Assembly: GCF_023115465.1 (NCBI RefSeq) | Contig: NZ_CP096034.1 | Location: forward strand, 3,100,001 to 3,164,000 | Direction: 5' to 3' | From: Gottfriedia acidiceleris | Lineage (GTDB): Bacteria; Bacillota; Bacilli; Bacillales; Bacillaceae_G | Length of the DNA stretch: 64,000 bases | Shown: positions 47,871 through 55,879 of the stretch, piece after piece | Numbering within the stretch: position 1 is the stretch's first letter | Layout: every line of letters begins with the position of its first letter | Notes under the pieces: generated by a model | What the model was told of the DNA's origin: nothing | The model's database searches: none | The model's input: the letters and a program-made list of their open reading frames with translations, nothing else | Translations under genes and position numbers: made by a program

Positions 47871-47910
47871 ATTATCCGTGCGATCATAATCGCACAGTTA
47901 ATTACTTGTT
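47871..47910. repeat. Element palindromic repeat, copy 3
   Basis: Same 40-bp unit as 46857-46896 with one difference. It lies in the 404-bp gene-free gap 47760-48163, after a complete terminator, so a terminator role here would be redundant. The remainder of the gap, to the ribosome binding site AGGAAAGGA at about 48147, has no gene; it must carry the promoter of the sigma-like gene. Confidence 0.85.
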
Positions 47911-48163
47911 TTCACTGCAACTTAAATTCACCCATTTTTTAATACTGATTTATAGATATTTAGATAGTTTAATTAAGTAGTTCCTGCTGGTGGCTGTACA
48001 TTATACAGTAATACTATAAGTATTCCCGTTAATGTTTTACAGTATTGTATCCGTATGTGTAATTAAATTCCTAGCAATAAATAAAAAATATTTGTCTGTT
48101 AACTCATTTTTTACCTGTTCAGTATATGAAGCAATCGCTGGACTAGGAAAGGAATGAAGTACA

Positions 48164-48853
48164 ATGATGAAAACATTATTTACTACTAAGGGAAAAGAAG
48201 CTAGAAGTAGATTAGTAGCTGAATCCCACTTGGAACGCTTAAATAATTATCACGGTGAAAAGAAAGCTAATTTTATATTAAAAGTAGAAATGGCATATTG
48301 GGAATCACGTAAGGAACTGAACCTACAACCTTTATATGACGTGCTAATAGGTGATTTAAACCGTAGTGCTAAATGGTATGCTAAGAAATTCAAACAGTAT
48401 GGAATCCCTGAAGGTGAATTTCTCAATGAATATCTTGAAGAATTATTTAGACACGTTCAAACCGTTCCACCACATCCTTCATATTACTTTTACGAATCAT
48501 TTAAACCATTATTGAAGTATAGAAGTATTGACGTTACAAGACGTTACACATCTAATCAAAAACAATTTGAAAGAAGCATGAAAAGTTTAGAAGCTATTCA
48601 AGAAAAGAAGAAAAAGGATACGATTATAGATACATCCATGAATGTAGAACTACAGGTGATGGTTAAAGAAGATATGTTAAATAATGAGATGCTAACGGAA
48701 CAGGAACGCCAATTACTAAAAGTAATGCATATGTATCCTAATTTAAAGAAAAATGAAGTATGTGAAGCTGTCGAAATTGAACCTTATCAATACAGCCGAA
48801 TAATTAAAAAGATTTCTGCTAAACTGTCCGATTACAATTTTAACAAAGAATAA
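48164..48853 (+). CDS. Sigma-70-like transcription factor of the element (229 aa)
   Basis: Residues about 62-126 resemble sigma region 2: a short helix (NRSAKWYAKKF), an acidic helix (EGEFLNEYLEELFRHV) and an aromatic/basic helix ending YRSIDVTRRY. Residues about 177-221 form a region-4-like HTH (LTEQERQLLKVMHMYPNLKKNEVCEAV). A lysine-rich linker separates them. It may direct RNA polymerase to element promoters, or be a sigma-derived DNA-binding protein. Preceded by AGGAAAGGA; followed by a terminator. Confidence 0.65.
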   Translation: MMKTLFTTKGKEARSRLVAESHLERLNNYHGEKKANFILKVEMAYWESRKELNLQPLYDVLIGDLNRSAKWYAKKFKQYGIPEGEFLNEYLEELFRHVQTVPPHPSYYFYESFKPLLKYRSIDVTRRYTSNQKQFERSMKSLEAIQEKKKKDTIIDTSMNVELQVMVKEDMLNNEMLTEQERQLLKVMHMYPNLKKNEVCEAVEIEPYQYSRIIKKISAKLSDYNFNKE

Positions 48854-48858
48854 ATAAC

Positions 48859-48890
48859 TAACCGTGCATCGATCCGATGCACGGTTATCT
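48859..48890. terminator. Terminator after the sigma-like gene
   Basis: Perfect 13-bp arms TAACCGTGCATCG/CGATGCACGGTTA with an ATC loop, then TCTTAT. The outer AACCGTGC/GCACGGTT is shared with the palindrome at 42987-43020. Confidence 0.75.
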
Positions 48891-48964
48891 TATAAATAAA
48901 AATATACTACTAACCAATAGTAACACCTTACACTTGAATTTCCTTATATATATATCTTGTTTGA

Positions 48965-49372
48965 TTACTGTATAATCATAGGTTTTCTACATATCTTTGT
49001 GTAATCTTCATTCTCGGCTATTTTTCTTACATTTATATTTTTAATAATCCAATCTGTTCGAGATTTGTTTTCAACCGTCAAAGTAAACAGGTGGTATGGA
49101 GGCATTATTGCCCTTTCATATGTGACAAATTGATAAATTATTTCATATCTGTATGCTTGTTCTGGCTTCGTCTTAACTTCTACAACTTTACAAAAATGAG
49201 ATAGGTACATATCTCCAAAATAATCATTAATTGCTTTTGATTCTAATGGGGATAAAAATGTATAAATTATATCTTCAAGCATCATTTCATAACGTGAATT
49301 ATCCGTTTCAGCTTTAACAGGTGATAATGTTATAAAAGTAATCAGACAGCTAATCAAAGCGATTTCCCTCAA
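48965..49372 (-). CDS. DUF3888-like secreted protein A (135 aa)
   Basis: N-terminal signal peptide of about 21 residues (ending VKA-ET). The mature part has the DUF3888 pattern: EDIIYTFLSPLESKAINDYFG at the front, a central strand region and a PPYHLFTLTV-type segment. Family function is unknown. TTG start with TAGG 8 nt upstream. It is transcribed divergently from a second member of the same family at 49581. Confidence 0.75.
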   Translation of the reverse strand: MREIALISCLITFITLSPVKAETDNSRYEMMLEDIIYTFLSPLESKAINDYFGDMYLSHFCKVVEVKTKPEQAYRYEIIYQFVTYERAIMPPYHLFTLTVENKSRTDWIIKNINVRKIAENEDYTKICRKPMIIQ

Positions 49373-49435
49373 ATTTAATACCTACTTTCTACTATATTGG
49401 TAGGTATTTTCTCCAAATGAAGAACTTGCATTCTT

Positions 49436-49527
49436 ATTGAACTATCCTGCTAGTTAGAAAATTAAATTAAAGCAGCCCATCGTTGTTCAACTATCTAATG
49501 ATTTAGTTACATAAGTAAATACATTAT
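49436..49527. repeat. Dispersed element repeat between the DUF3888 genes
   Basis: TTGAACTATCCTGC, GTTGTTCAACTA and TTTAGTTACATAAG in the same order as at 43610-43693. It lies between two divergent genes, so here it could hold promoters or control sites. Confidence 0.55.
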
Positions 49528-49580
49528 TCAGAATAGGTAATAATACAATTAAATATTCGTAAAGAGGTGTACAAAAAAAG

Positions 49581-49991
49581 ATGAAAAAGACTGCTTTTAT
49601 ACTATCCACTCTTCTGATTATATTTTTTCACACATCAACCGCTTCAGCAGATAAACCAAATCAAGATTCCGAAGAACTTCGATTACAAGATATGCTTATG
49701 AATATGCTAACGCCTTATATCAGAAAAGATTTGGATAAATACTATCATCCAAAGATTTTAAAGGACTTTTCTCCTCAAGTAAGTCCACAGAACATTGAAG
49801 TGATTGAAACAAAAAGATTACTTCACTTCCGTAGCTTTATATTGGAAATTACATTTGAAATTGAACCTGACGATGGTGGACACCACGTTTTGGTTGGTAA
49901 GGATAGAATGACTTACCGTATTTCTTATGGACCAGAGGTGGAGTTAATAAATCACACGCACTTAAAGACCTATAAATCCCCTAACAACTAA
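49581..49991 (+). CDS. DUF3888-like secreted protein B (136 aa)
   Basis: Signal peptide of about 23 residues ending ASA-DK, then the DUF3888 core (LQDMLMNMLTPYIRKDLDKYYHP; ITFEIEPDDGGHHVLVGKDRMTYRIS). Similar length and layout to protein A but clearly diverged, so the pair is not a recent duplication. AGAGGTG precedes the ATG by about 12 nt. Expected to be exported. Confidence 0.8.
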   Translation: MKKTAFILSTLLIIFFHTSTASADKPNQDSEELRLQDMLMNMLTPYIRKDLDKYYHPKILKDFSPQVSPQNIEVIETKRLLHFRSFILEITFEIEPDDGGHHVLVGKDRMTYRISYGPEVELINHTHLKTYKSPNN

Positions 49992-50073
49992 CAGTCAGCT
50001 ATTAATTAGAATTTGGTGGTTTCTACTTTAAAGTGTGTATCAAATTTAACATAGATTTTAACAATATTAACCA

Positions 50074-50099
50074 CAAAAAAAGAGAGAAAAGTTCTCTCC
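50074..50099 (-). terminator. Terminator after the serine recombinase gene
   Basis: GAGAGAA/TTCTCTC hairpin with T7 on the minus strand at the recombinase stop. Confidence 0.8.
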
Positions 50100-51658
50100 T
50101 AGTCAATAAATTCAATTTTAATTTTAAATGGATAATACTTACGCTTTGCCACTTTTACACCTAGCTTTGCAATATCTTCGGGCATTATCCTGCTATATCT
50201 AATGCACTTGATAATGGTCTTAAGTTTCTTATTAATTTCCGCTGTAGGTTTTTTCTCGATATTATCCAATACATCTACATATCTTTCATATTGTGATTGA
50301 ATATTAGTTACATCCGTAGCTTCTAAATCTTTCTGTAGGCTTTTTATTTTGCCTTCTAGTATATTTATATTACTCTCAATCTCTGCCTTCTTATTAGCAA
50401 TCTCCTGTGATGTGAATAAGCCTTGTAAAGCTAAATCTAAAAGTCTTTCCTTTTGTACTTGTTCATGATGTAAATGTTTTTCATACTGTGATAGTGTTTG
50501 TTGCTTATCATTTATAATGCTACTGAAATCATTATTAAGCATCTGCTGTAATAACTGCTTGTAGTTATCTTTATGCTTTTTTAATTCATCCAATACTGCC
50601 GTTCTAACTATCATTTCATCAATACCTGCATTTTGACACTTACCATTAGTTGACGTTTCACCTCTACATTTTTTATAGACATATTTATCACTGTCTTTAG
50701 AAATCTTAGTATAAACCATTTTACAGCCATCTATGGCACATACTAATAAGTCCTTCAATGGTAATATATCTCTTGCTTTACGTTCCCTAATATTTAATTG
50801 CTTAGTCTTAGATTCCATCATTGATTGAACTCTATCCCATTCTGATGGATTGATAATTGCCTCATGCGTATTAGGAATATAAAATTCTTCTTTAACACGG
50901 TTCTTTGGTTCCATGAAGCCTTTAGATTTCTCTATCACTTCATGCCATTCTTTGAATACTGTATCGCCTCTATAAGCAGGATTTGATAATATCTTGCGTA
51001 CTGTAATGATAATCCATTGTCCTGTTCCTGTTACCGTAGGAATTTTGTTTAGATTGAGATAGGTTCGGATTGCTTGAGTTCCATTACCTTCTAAATACAG
51101 CTTATAGATAAGTCTTATTGTTTCTGCTTTAGTCTTATCAACCTCTAATCGTCTTGTACTTGCATTTCTAATGTATCCATAAGGAACTTTACTTCCAATC
51201 CATTCGCCTCTTTGTATACGAGTTTTCATATTGTATCTTCTTCTAAGTGACATTGTATTACGTTCATATTCTGCTGATGATATTGAATCATCATACATCT
51301 TACTATCCATTGGAATAGATAAGTCTAATTTCTGGTAAGGTGTATGTAATGGTAATTGGTATCCTTTGAGTAATTGCTTTACTTTGAATCCTAATTCACC
51401 ATTACGACTAATTCTATCTAAATGGATTACAAATATTGCTGTAAACTCATCTAGTCTATTTAGTAGGTTGTTTAATTCTGGTCTTTCTATTGTTTTACCA
51501 CTTATAATATCATTAAAAGTTTCATAAGTATGATTACCTTGTTCCATATACTGCTTAACAATTGTCATATGATTCTCGAAGGTATCCTGTTTATCCTTCT
51601 CTTTTGAAATCCTTAAATACACCCCATAATGATGCTTTTGTTCTTGAAGATAATTCAT
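50099..51658 (-). CDS. Large serine recombinase (integrase of the element)
   Basis: The 519-aa protein has an N-terminal resolvase catalytic domain with Ser18 in YLRIS and the HLDRISRNG helix (about residue 74-82), a recombinase DNA-binding domain (about 155-260; VPYGYIRN, NPAYRGDTVF), a zinc ribbon with four cysteines (about 305-345; CAIDGC, KKCRGE, GKCQN) and a C-terminal coiled coil (about 375-450). This is the complete architecture of phage-type serine integrases. TGAGGTG precedes the ATG. It lies next to attR, the usual place for such integrases. Confidence 0.95.
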   Translation of the reverse strand: MNYLQEQKHHYGVYLRISKEKDKQDTFENHMTIVKQYMEQGNHTYETFNDIISGKTIERPELNNLLNRLDEFTAIFVIHLDRISRNGELGFKVKQLLKGYQLPLHTPYQKLDLSIPMDSKMYDDSISSAEYERNTMSLRRRYNMKTRIQRGEWIGSKVPYGYIRNASTRRLEVDKTKAETIRLIYKLYLEGNGTQAIRTYLNLNKIPTVTGTGQWIIITVRKILSNPAYRGDTVFKEWHEVIEKSKGFMEPKNRVKEEFYIPNTHEAIINPSEWDRVQSMMESKTKQLNIRERKARDILPLKDLLVCAIDGCKMVYTKISKDSDKYVYKKCRGETSTNGKCQNAGIDEMIVRTAVLDELKKHKDNYKQLLQQMLNNDFSSIINDKQQTLSQYEKHLHHEQVQKERLLDLALQGLFTSQEIANKKAEIESNINILEGKIKSLQKDLEATDVTNIQSQYERYVDVLDNIEKKPTAEINKKLKTIIKCIRYSRIMPEDIAKLGVKVAKRKYYPFKIKIEFID

Positions 51659-51697
51659 TGTATATTCACCTCAATTACAATGATAACACCATCCTTT

Positions 51698-51728
51698 TAT
51701 ACAGGATATAAGAAATTAAGCTAGTTCA
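51698..51728. other. Right attachment junction of the element
   Basis: The attP half-arm TATACAGGATATAAGAAATT-AAG leads to the core CTAGTTCA (51721-51728). The core and the stop codon at 51716 lie in what is now the 3' end of the first ABC exporter gene; bases before 51721 come from the element. Confidence 0.85.
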
Positions 51729-53440
51729 CTGTATTGTGCCATATATAATTGATAATACTGACCTTTAAAAGATAATAATTCTTCATGTGTTCCTTGTTCA
51801 GCAATACGCCCTTTATCTAATAATAAAATACAGTCCGCATCCTTTACTGTTACAAGTCGATGTGCAATTGTAATTGTTGTACGACCTGGAATTAACTTTT
51901 CAAGTGATGATTGTACCTTTTCCTCTGTTTCTCCATCTAATGATGAAGTAGCCTCATCGAAAATTAATACTGGAGGATGACGTAATATTGCCCTTGCAAG
52001 AGCTACTCGTTGTCTTTGACCACCAGATAATTTTAGGCCTCTTTCACCAACAATCGTTTCAAAACCTTCTTGTAGTGACTCAACTAAATCAGATAGGTCC
52101 GCTGCCTCAACAGCAAGCCGAAGTTCTTCATCAGTTGCATTAGGTTTGGCATATAGTAAATTTTGCTTTAATGTACTATTTAAAAGAAATGTTTCTTGAG
52201 AAACGACACCAATATTTTGGCGTAAAGATTGATAATCATGAGAAGATAAATCTTTACGATCAACCGAAATCGATCCTGAAGAAGGCTCGTATAATCCGAG
52301 TAATAACTGAATTAAAGTACTTTTTCCTCCACCGCTTGAACCAACAATCCCAATATGTTGACCTGCTCTAATCGAGAATGAAACATCTTTTAGGACTTCT
52401 TCAGTTGAATTTGGATAAGTAAATCGAATATTATTAACTTCTATATCACCTTTTACTTCTCCAAATTTCGGTAGATCATCAGGTTGTTCGGCAGGTAGGT
52501 CAAAGTATTCATATATTCTTTGAAGTGCTGGAACTGCTTGTTGAATTGTTAATGCATTTTCAGCCAACGAGCGGACAGGCATAAACATTGTTGGGATAAA
52601 TCCTAGAACAGCAATTAATGTACCAACTGTAATTTCATGCTGCCAGATCGAGTATCCACCAATTAACATAATGACACCTGGTGCACCATTATTAAACACA
52701 TTTCCTAAACGCCAATTAACCTTCCCAATTAAAGCCAAACGAATAGCAAATCTTTTCCAAACAGACAGCTTATCTTCTAATTTTTTATTTTCTTTATCCT
52801 GTGTTTGAAATGTTCGCACTAGACGAACAGATTCAATACTTTCTTGAGTGTGATTATATAAATCAGCACTCATATCACGAGCTATAGCCCCCATTTTTCT
52901 TACTTTTTTACCAATTAAAAATGAAGGAACTAAATAAATTGCAAATACAATAAGCATGACCACAGCCGCTGGCCAATATAAAGGAAACACCGCTATAAAT
53001 GCTGCAATTGCCGCAATTACTTGTTGAATAAAACGTGGTATAACTGTATTATTCAAGTTTAGAACAGACTCTACATCATGCGTTAACCTAAATAACATAT
53101 CCCCTCGTGGTGTTGTCGAAAAAAACGTCATCGGTGCTTTTTGAAGCTTTGTAAATGCACGTAATTGCATATCTGTAATTACATCTAGACCAATTTTTAC
53201 TTGAATAAATTCTTGTAATGATTCAAAACCGACCTTAAATAAGAATGAAAGCATAATCCCTAAAATTAAATAAAAGATAATTTTCGAATCTGGCCCCCCA
53301 ACAATCTCATCGACCAATTTACCAGTCAAAATCGGCGGAATGATCGAAAATGCGCCAGCAATTAATGAACATGCAAAAGCAATGAGAAATACTTTCCAAT
53401 ACGGTTTAAAATGATTAACTGTTTCAATTAAAATTTTCAT
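51716..53440 (-). CDS. ABC exporter half-transporter, first subunit, 3' end replaced
   Basis: A 574-aa type IV ABC exporter with six membrane segments (about residues 15-290) and an ATPase domain: Walker A GSSGGGKST, signature LSGGQRQR, Walker B VLIFDEATS with catalytic Glu. YfiB-like. It ends ...QYSELA because the integrated element supplies GCT TAA after CTA. Across the element the original end would read SELEKESAV, its stop overlapping the second subunit's ATG. All motifs are intact, so it is probably functional. AGGGGG precedes the ATG. Confidence 0.92.
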   Translation of the reverse strand: MKILIETVNHFKPYWKVFLIAFACSLIAGAFSIIPPILTGKLVDEIVGGPDSKIIFYLILGIMLSFLFKVGFESLQEFIQVKIGLDVITDMQLRAFTKLQKAPMTFFSTTPRGDMLFRLTHDVESVLNLNNTVIPRFIQQVIAAIAAFIAVFPLYWPAAVVMLIVFAIYLVPSFLIGKKVRKMGAIARDMSADLYNHTQESIESVRLVRTFQTQDKENKKLEDKLSVWKRFAIRLALIGKVNWRLGNVFNNGAPGVIMLIGGYSIWQHEITVGTLIAVLGFIPTMFMPVRSLAENALTIQQAVPALQRIYEYFDLPAEQPDDLPKFGEVKGDIEVNNIRFTYPNSTEEVLKDVSFSIRAGQHIGIVGSSGGGKSTLIQLLLGLYEPSSGSISVDRKDLSSHDYQSLRQNIGVVSQETFLLNSTLKQNLLYAKPNATDEELRLAVEAADLSDLVESLQEGFETIVGERGLKLSGGQRQRVALARAILRHPPVLIFDEATSSLDGETEEKVQSSLEKLIPGRTTITIAHRLVTVKDADCILLLDKGRIAEQGTHEELLSFKGQYYQLYMAQYSELA

Positions 53441-53765
53441 CTATTGCCATCCCCCTAACCTGTAACATTTTACAATATTTTCTAACTATTTTCACTATTA
53501 AAATTTTTACCAGTATTAAAGTAATGTATTTAAAAATGGATTTGGTGCGATATTTTTGTATGTTTATGTTGTGTTTCTCCCAAAACTACTTTCCATTCTC
53601 AGTTCTTCGTTATTCATTGATCTGGTTTCAAATACATTTTAATCCTTCAATTATTCTATTTCTTCATTAAATTGATTGAACATTCGTACACTATTAGTCT
53701 TATGGGGCATAAAAAAAATCTACAACTTGTGTCGTAGATTTTAAGATTATTTATTGTCAATTTTT
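53441..53765. other. Gene-free gap upstream of the exporter gene
   Basis: 325 bp, AT-rich, presumed to carry the exporter promoter. Its only clear structure is a terminator at 53711-53742: AAAATCTAC/GTAGATTTT arms with T8 on the minus strand, ending the frameshifted gene that follows. The same hairpin with almost identical flanks recurs at 55307-55338. Confidence 0.65.
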
Positions 53766-54936
53766 TTATTTCAAAATTTTAAAATCGTATGAATGAACTG
53801 TTTTCCCTTTTACTGACGACAAAATTTCATCTAATCCCTTCATTTGAACTACATTTGTTTTTTTGCCAGTTTCTAGAGAATATTGTTCAAAATAATATTT
53901 TACTTTCTTTTTGGAATCATACCTTACTACAAACATTGAAGCCTTTTTGAAATATGTTTGCTCTCCATACCGATACGGACCTTTTAGTGGATTTTCAATT
54001 GTAAATTTCTTTTTCACTAGATTACTAGTAGTGTCCATTGTGTAAACTTCACCTAATCCATTTACAAAGAAAAGCTCCTTACCATAAATATAGATTGAAT
54101 GATTAAGGCTGTAAGGAATTGTTGCGGTCAATTGATTGATGGTTTTATTTTTATATGAAACAAGTGTGATCATATCTTGCTTTAATATTTTCTTATTTAT
54201 TCGCACTAGTACTTCATTCTCATCCTTCAAATTCCCTTGTTTTCTTTCTTCAAGTACCATGTAATAATAATTTTCATCATTAATAATCTGTGACCTAGGA
54301 CCGTAGCTGTCATAACCATTTCGTTTTTTAAACTGAGTTAAATCTTTTATTTTTAGTTTGTTGTCATCGAAACCAACTTTACGTAAATGACAAGTCTCAT
54401 TATCTTTTGTTAAAATAAGTATTTCATTTTTATCAACACCCGATGTAGAAATAGAATGGGGGATATTTCCTTTTTCAAATCCTTTGTCATTTCCATATAT
54501 TACATTTGAAGAATAACCATTTTTTACAAAACCTGAATTAAAAAATAGTAAAGTAAAGATTTGAACTTTTTAAATATCCTGTTAGATCTCCTGTATGTTG
54601 ATACTTCATTTTAACTTCTTTATATTTATGACCAATTAAACGTGGTGTTTCTTTATCCTCTAATAATAGGCCAGCTTCTCCTAACCCAACGCTACCAAGT
54701 TCCAATCCTTTCATTTTATACCCTCTAGCTACACCGTCATCATCAACAAAGATTACGATACTGATCCCTCGATTATCCTTATCCTGGTCTGCTGTAGAAG
54801 AATAATATAAGACGGCTTGTTTATCGTCTAAAAAGTCCTTCTTTTGAATGGTCTCCTCTTTTATTAGCATAGCTAATAGGTGTTGCAGATAAGACTAAAC
54901 TAGCTGATAAGACACTTACTCCGAATAATTTTTTCA
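53766..54936 (-). pseudogene. Secreted protein gene broken by two single-base insertions
   Basis: The ATG at 54936 (AGGAGATG upstream) begins a signal peptide, MKKLFGVSVLSASLVLSATP...SYA. The frame breaks after 24 residues at an AAAA run (about 54864); removing one A joins it to the frame ending at 54538. That frame stops in a T6 run (about 54545); removing one T joins it to an open frame to 53766. The intact product would be a secreted protein of about 389 aa, family not recognised. Either a recent pseudogene or homopolymer sequencing errors. Confidence 0.75.
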
Positions 54937-55306
54937 TTTTAAACATCTCCTTTTACAAATAATTTTCTATATTTGAAATAGAGAGTGATATGTGTTGTTT
55001 ATTAATTTTTACTGTCGAATCATTCATCACAATTCTATACAAGAATATTATATAAGGAAAACTTTACTAACATTTACTAAATTTTAGTCGCTTTTGTGAC
55101 ACTTTTTAAGTTCTTGAAATGTGGATAAACAAAATTCAATCCGTAATAGTGCAGGGTAAAGTGAAAGAGAAAGCTTGAAATTTTTAAGATAAATTTGAGA
55201 GCTTTTAGGCGAAGACAGAGAGCGTAGTTGCAATTTTATTTTTACTAAAATTGACTACTACGACGAACTTACTTCACTGCTGCCAATTTATACTTTCTTA
55301 ATACGT
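54937..55306. other. Gene-free gap with an imperfect inverted repeat
   Basis: About 370 bp. No gene on either strand. At 55222-55262 CGTAGTTGCAATTTTA and TAAAATTGACTACTACG form a long imperfect stem. The rest should include the promoter of the frameshifted secreted-protein gene. Confidence 0.5.
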
Positions 55307-55338
55307 AAAAAAAATCTACAACCTAGGTCGTAGATTTT
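55307..55338 (-). terminator. Terminator after the DinB-family gene
   Basis: AAAATCTAC/GTAGATTTT arms and a T-run on the minus strand, overlapping the stop. Nearly the same sequence as the terminator at 53711-53742. Confidence 0.85.
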
Positions 55339-55879
55339 AAGATTTTTTATTTGTTTCATTTAATTTGTTTACTAAGAATTCTTGAGATTTTCCTTTTGGA
55401 ATACTCAAACTCTTAAATTCATCATTTTTTATTAATTTAGCTATATAAACAATTTGACCAATATGATTTCCGTAATGACTAATTTGTCTTTGAATTGCTT
55501 GTAAAACAGTATGATCTTCACCACGAATTTTAATCGTTTTTAATACATCTTCTTCTTGTAGACTTTTTAGCGTGTTAAAAACAACATTCCATCCTTTATT
55601 CCAATCAGCTAATAACTCATCCTTTGAATGATAAATCCCTTCAAACTCAACATCACGATTTCGCCATGGTTTTTCACCATCCGTCGTGAGAAAATCCGTC
55701 CATCTAGAAATCATATTACCACTTAAATGCTTTACAATTATAGAAATACTATTCGATTCACTTGATGGTTGTAAGTGTAACTCCTCATAATTTAGCTGAT
55801 CCATCGAACGTTCACCAAGATTTTTTATCCCTTTGAATTCCTTTAAACTATTCGACAGAAATTGTTTTGCGATTGACAT
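55337..55879 (-). CDS. DinB-superfamily protein (DUF1572)
   Basis: A 180-aa four-helix protein. The putative metal-binding histidines lie in VKHLSGNM and in ISHYGNHIGQI, as in DinB/YfiT-like thiol-S-transferase folds. Substrate unknown. ATG at 55879 has GGAGGGTC upstream and is preferred to the longer frame to 55915. Monocistronic. Confidence 0.85.
   Translation of the reverse strand: MSIAKQFLSNSLKEFKGIKNLGERSMDQLNYEELHLQPSSESNSISIIVKHLSGNMISRWTDFLTTDGEKPWRNRDVEFEGIYHSKDELLADWNKGWNVVFNTLKSLQEEDVLKTIKIRGEDHTVLQAIQRQISHYGNHIGQIVYIAKLIKNDEFKSLSIPKGKSQEFLVNKLNETNKKS

Larger units (their letters stand above)
42497..51728. mobile_element. 9.2-kb serine-recombinase integrative element
   Basis: Bounded by direct repeats CTAGTTCA at 42497-42504 and 51721-51728. 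A large serine recombinase starts about 60 bp inside the right end. The inner ends are inverted repeats (TATACAG-N-ATATAA on each side) as expected of attP halves. Removing 9,224 bp restores an ABC exporter operon with an ATGA stop/start overlap. Contents: Xre regulator operon, tyrosine recombinase, sigma-like protein, secreted and membrane proteins. No relaxase, type IV secretion, capsid or primase genes are visible, so transfer would need outside help or an unknown route. Confidence 0.9.

Noticed and set aside
42497-51728. Calling the element a prophage
   Set aside because: No capsid, portal, large terminase, tail or lysis genes are present, and the terminase-like HTH stands alone.
42497-51728. 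Calling the element conjugative or an ICE
   Set aside because: No relaxase, coupling protein or type IV secretion gene is visible in any frame.
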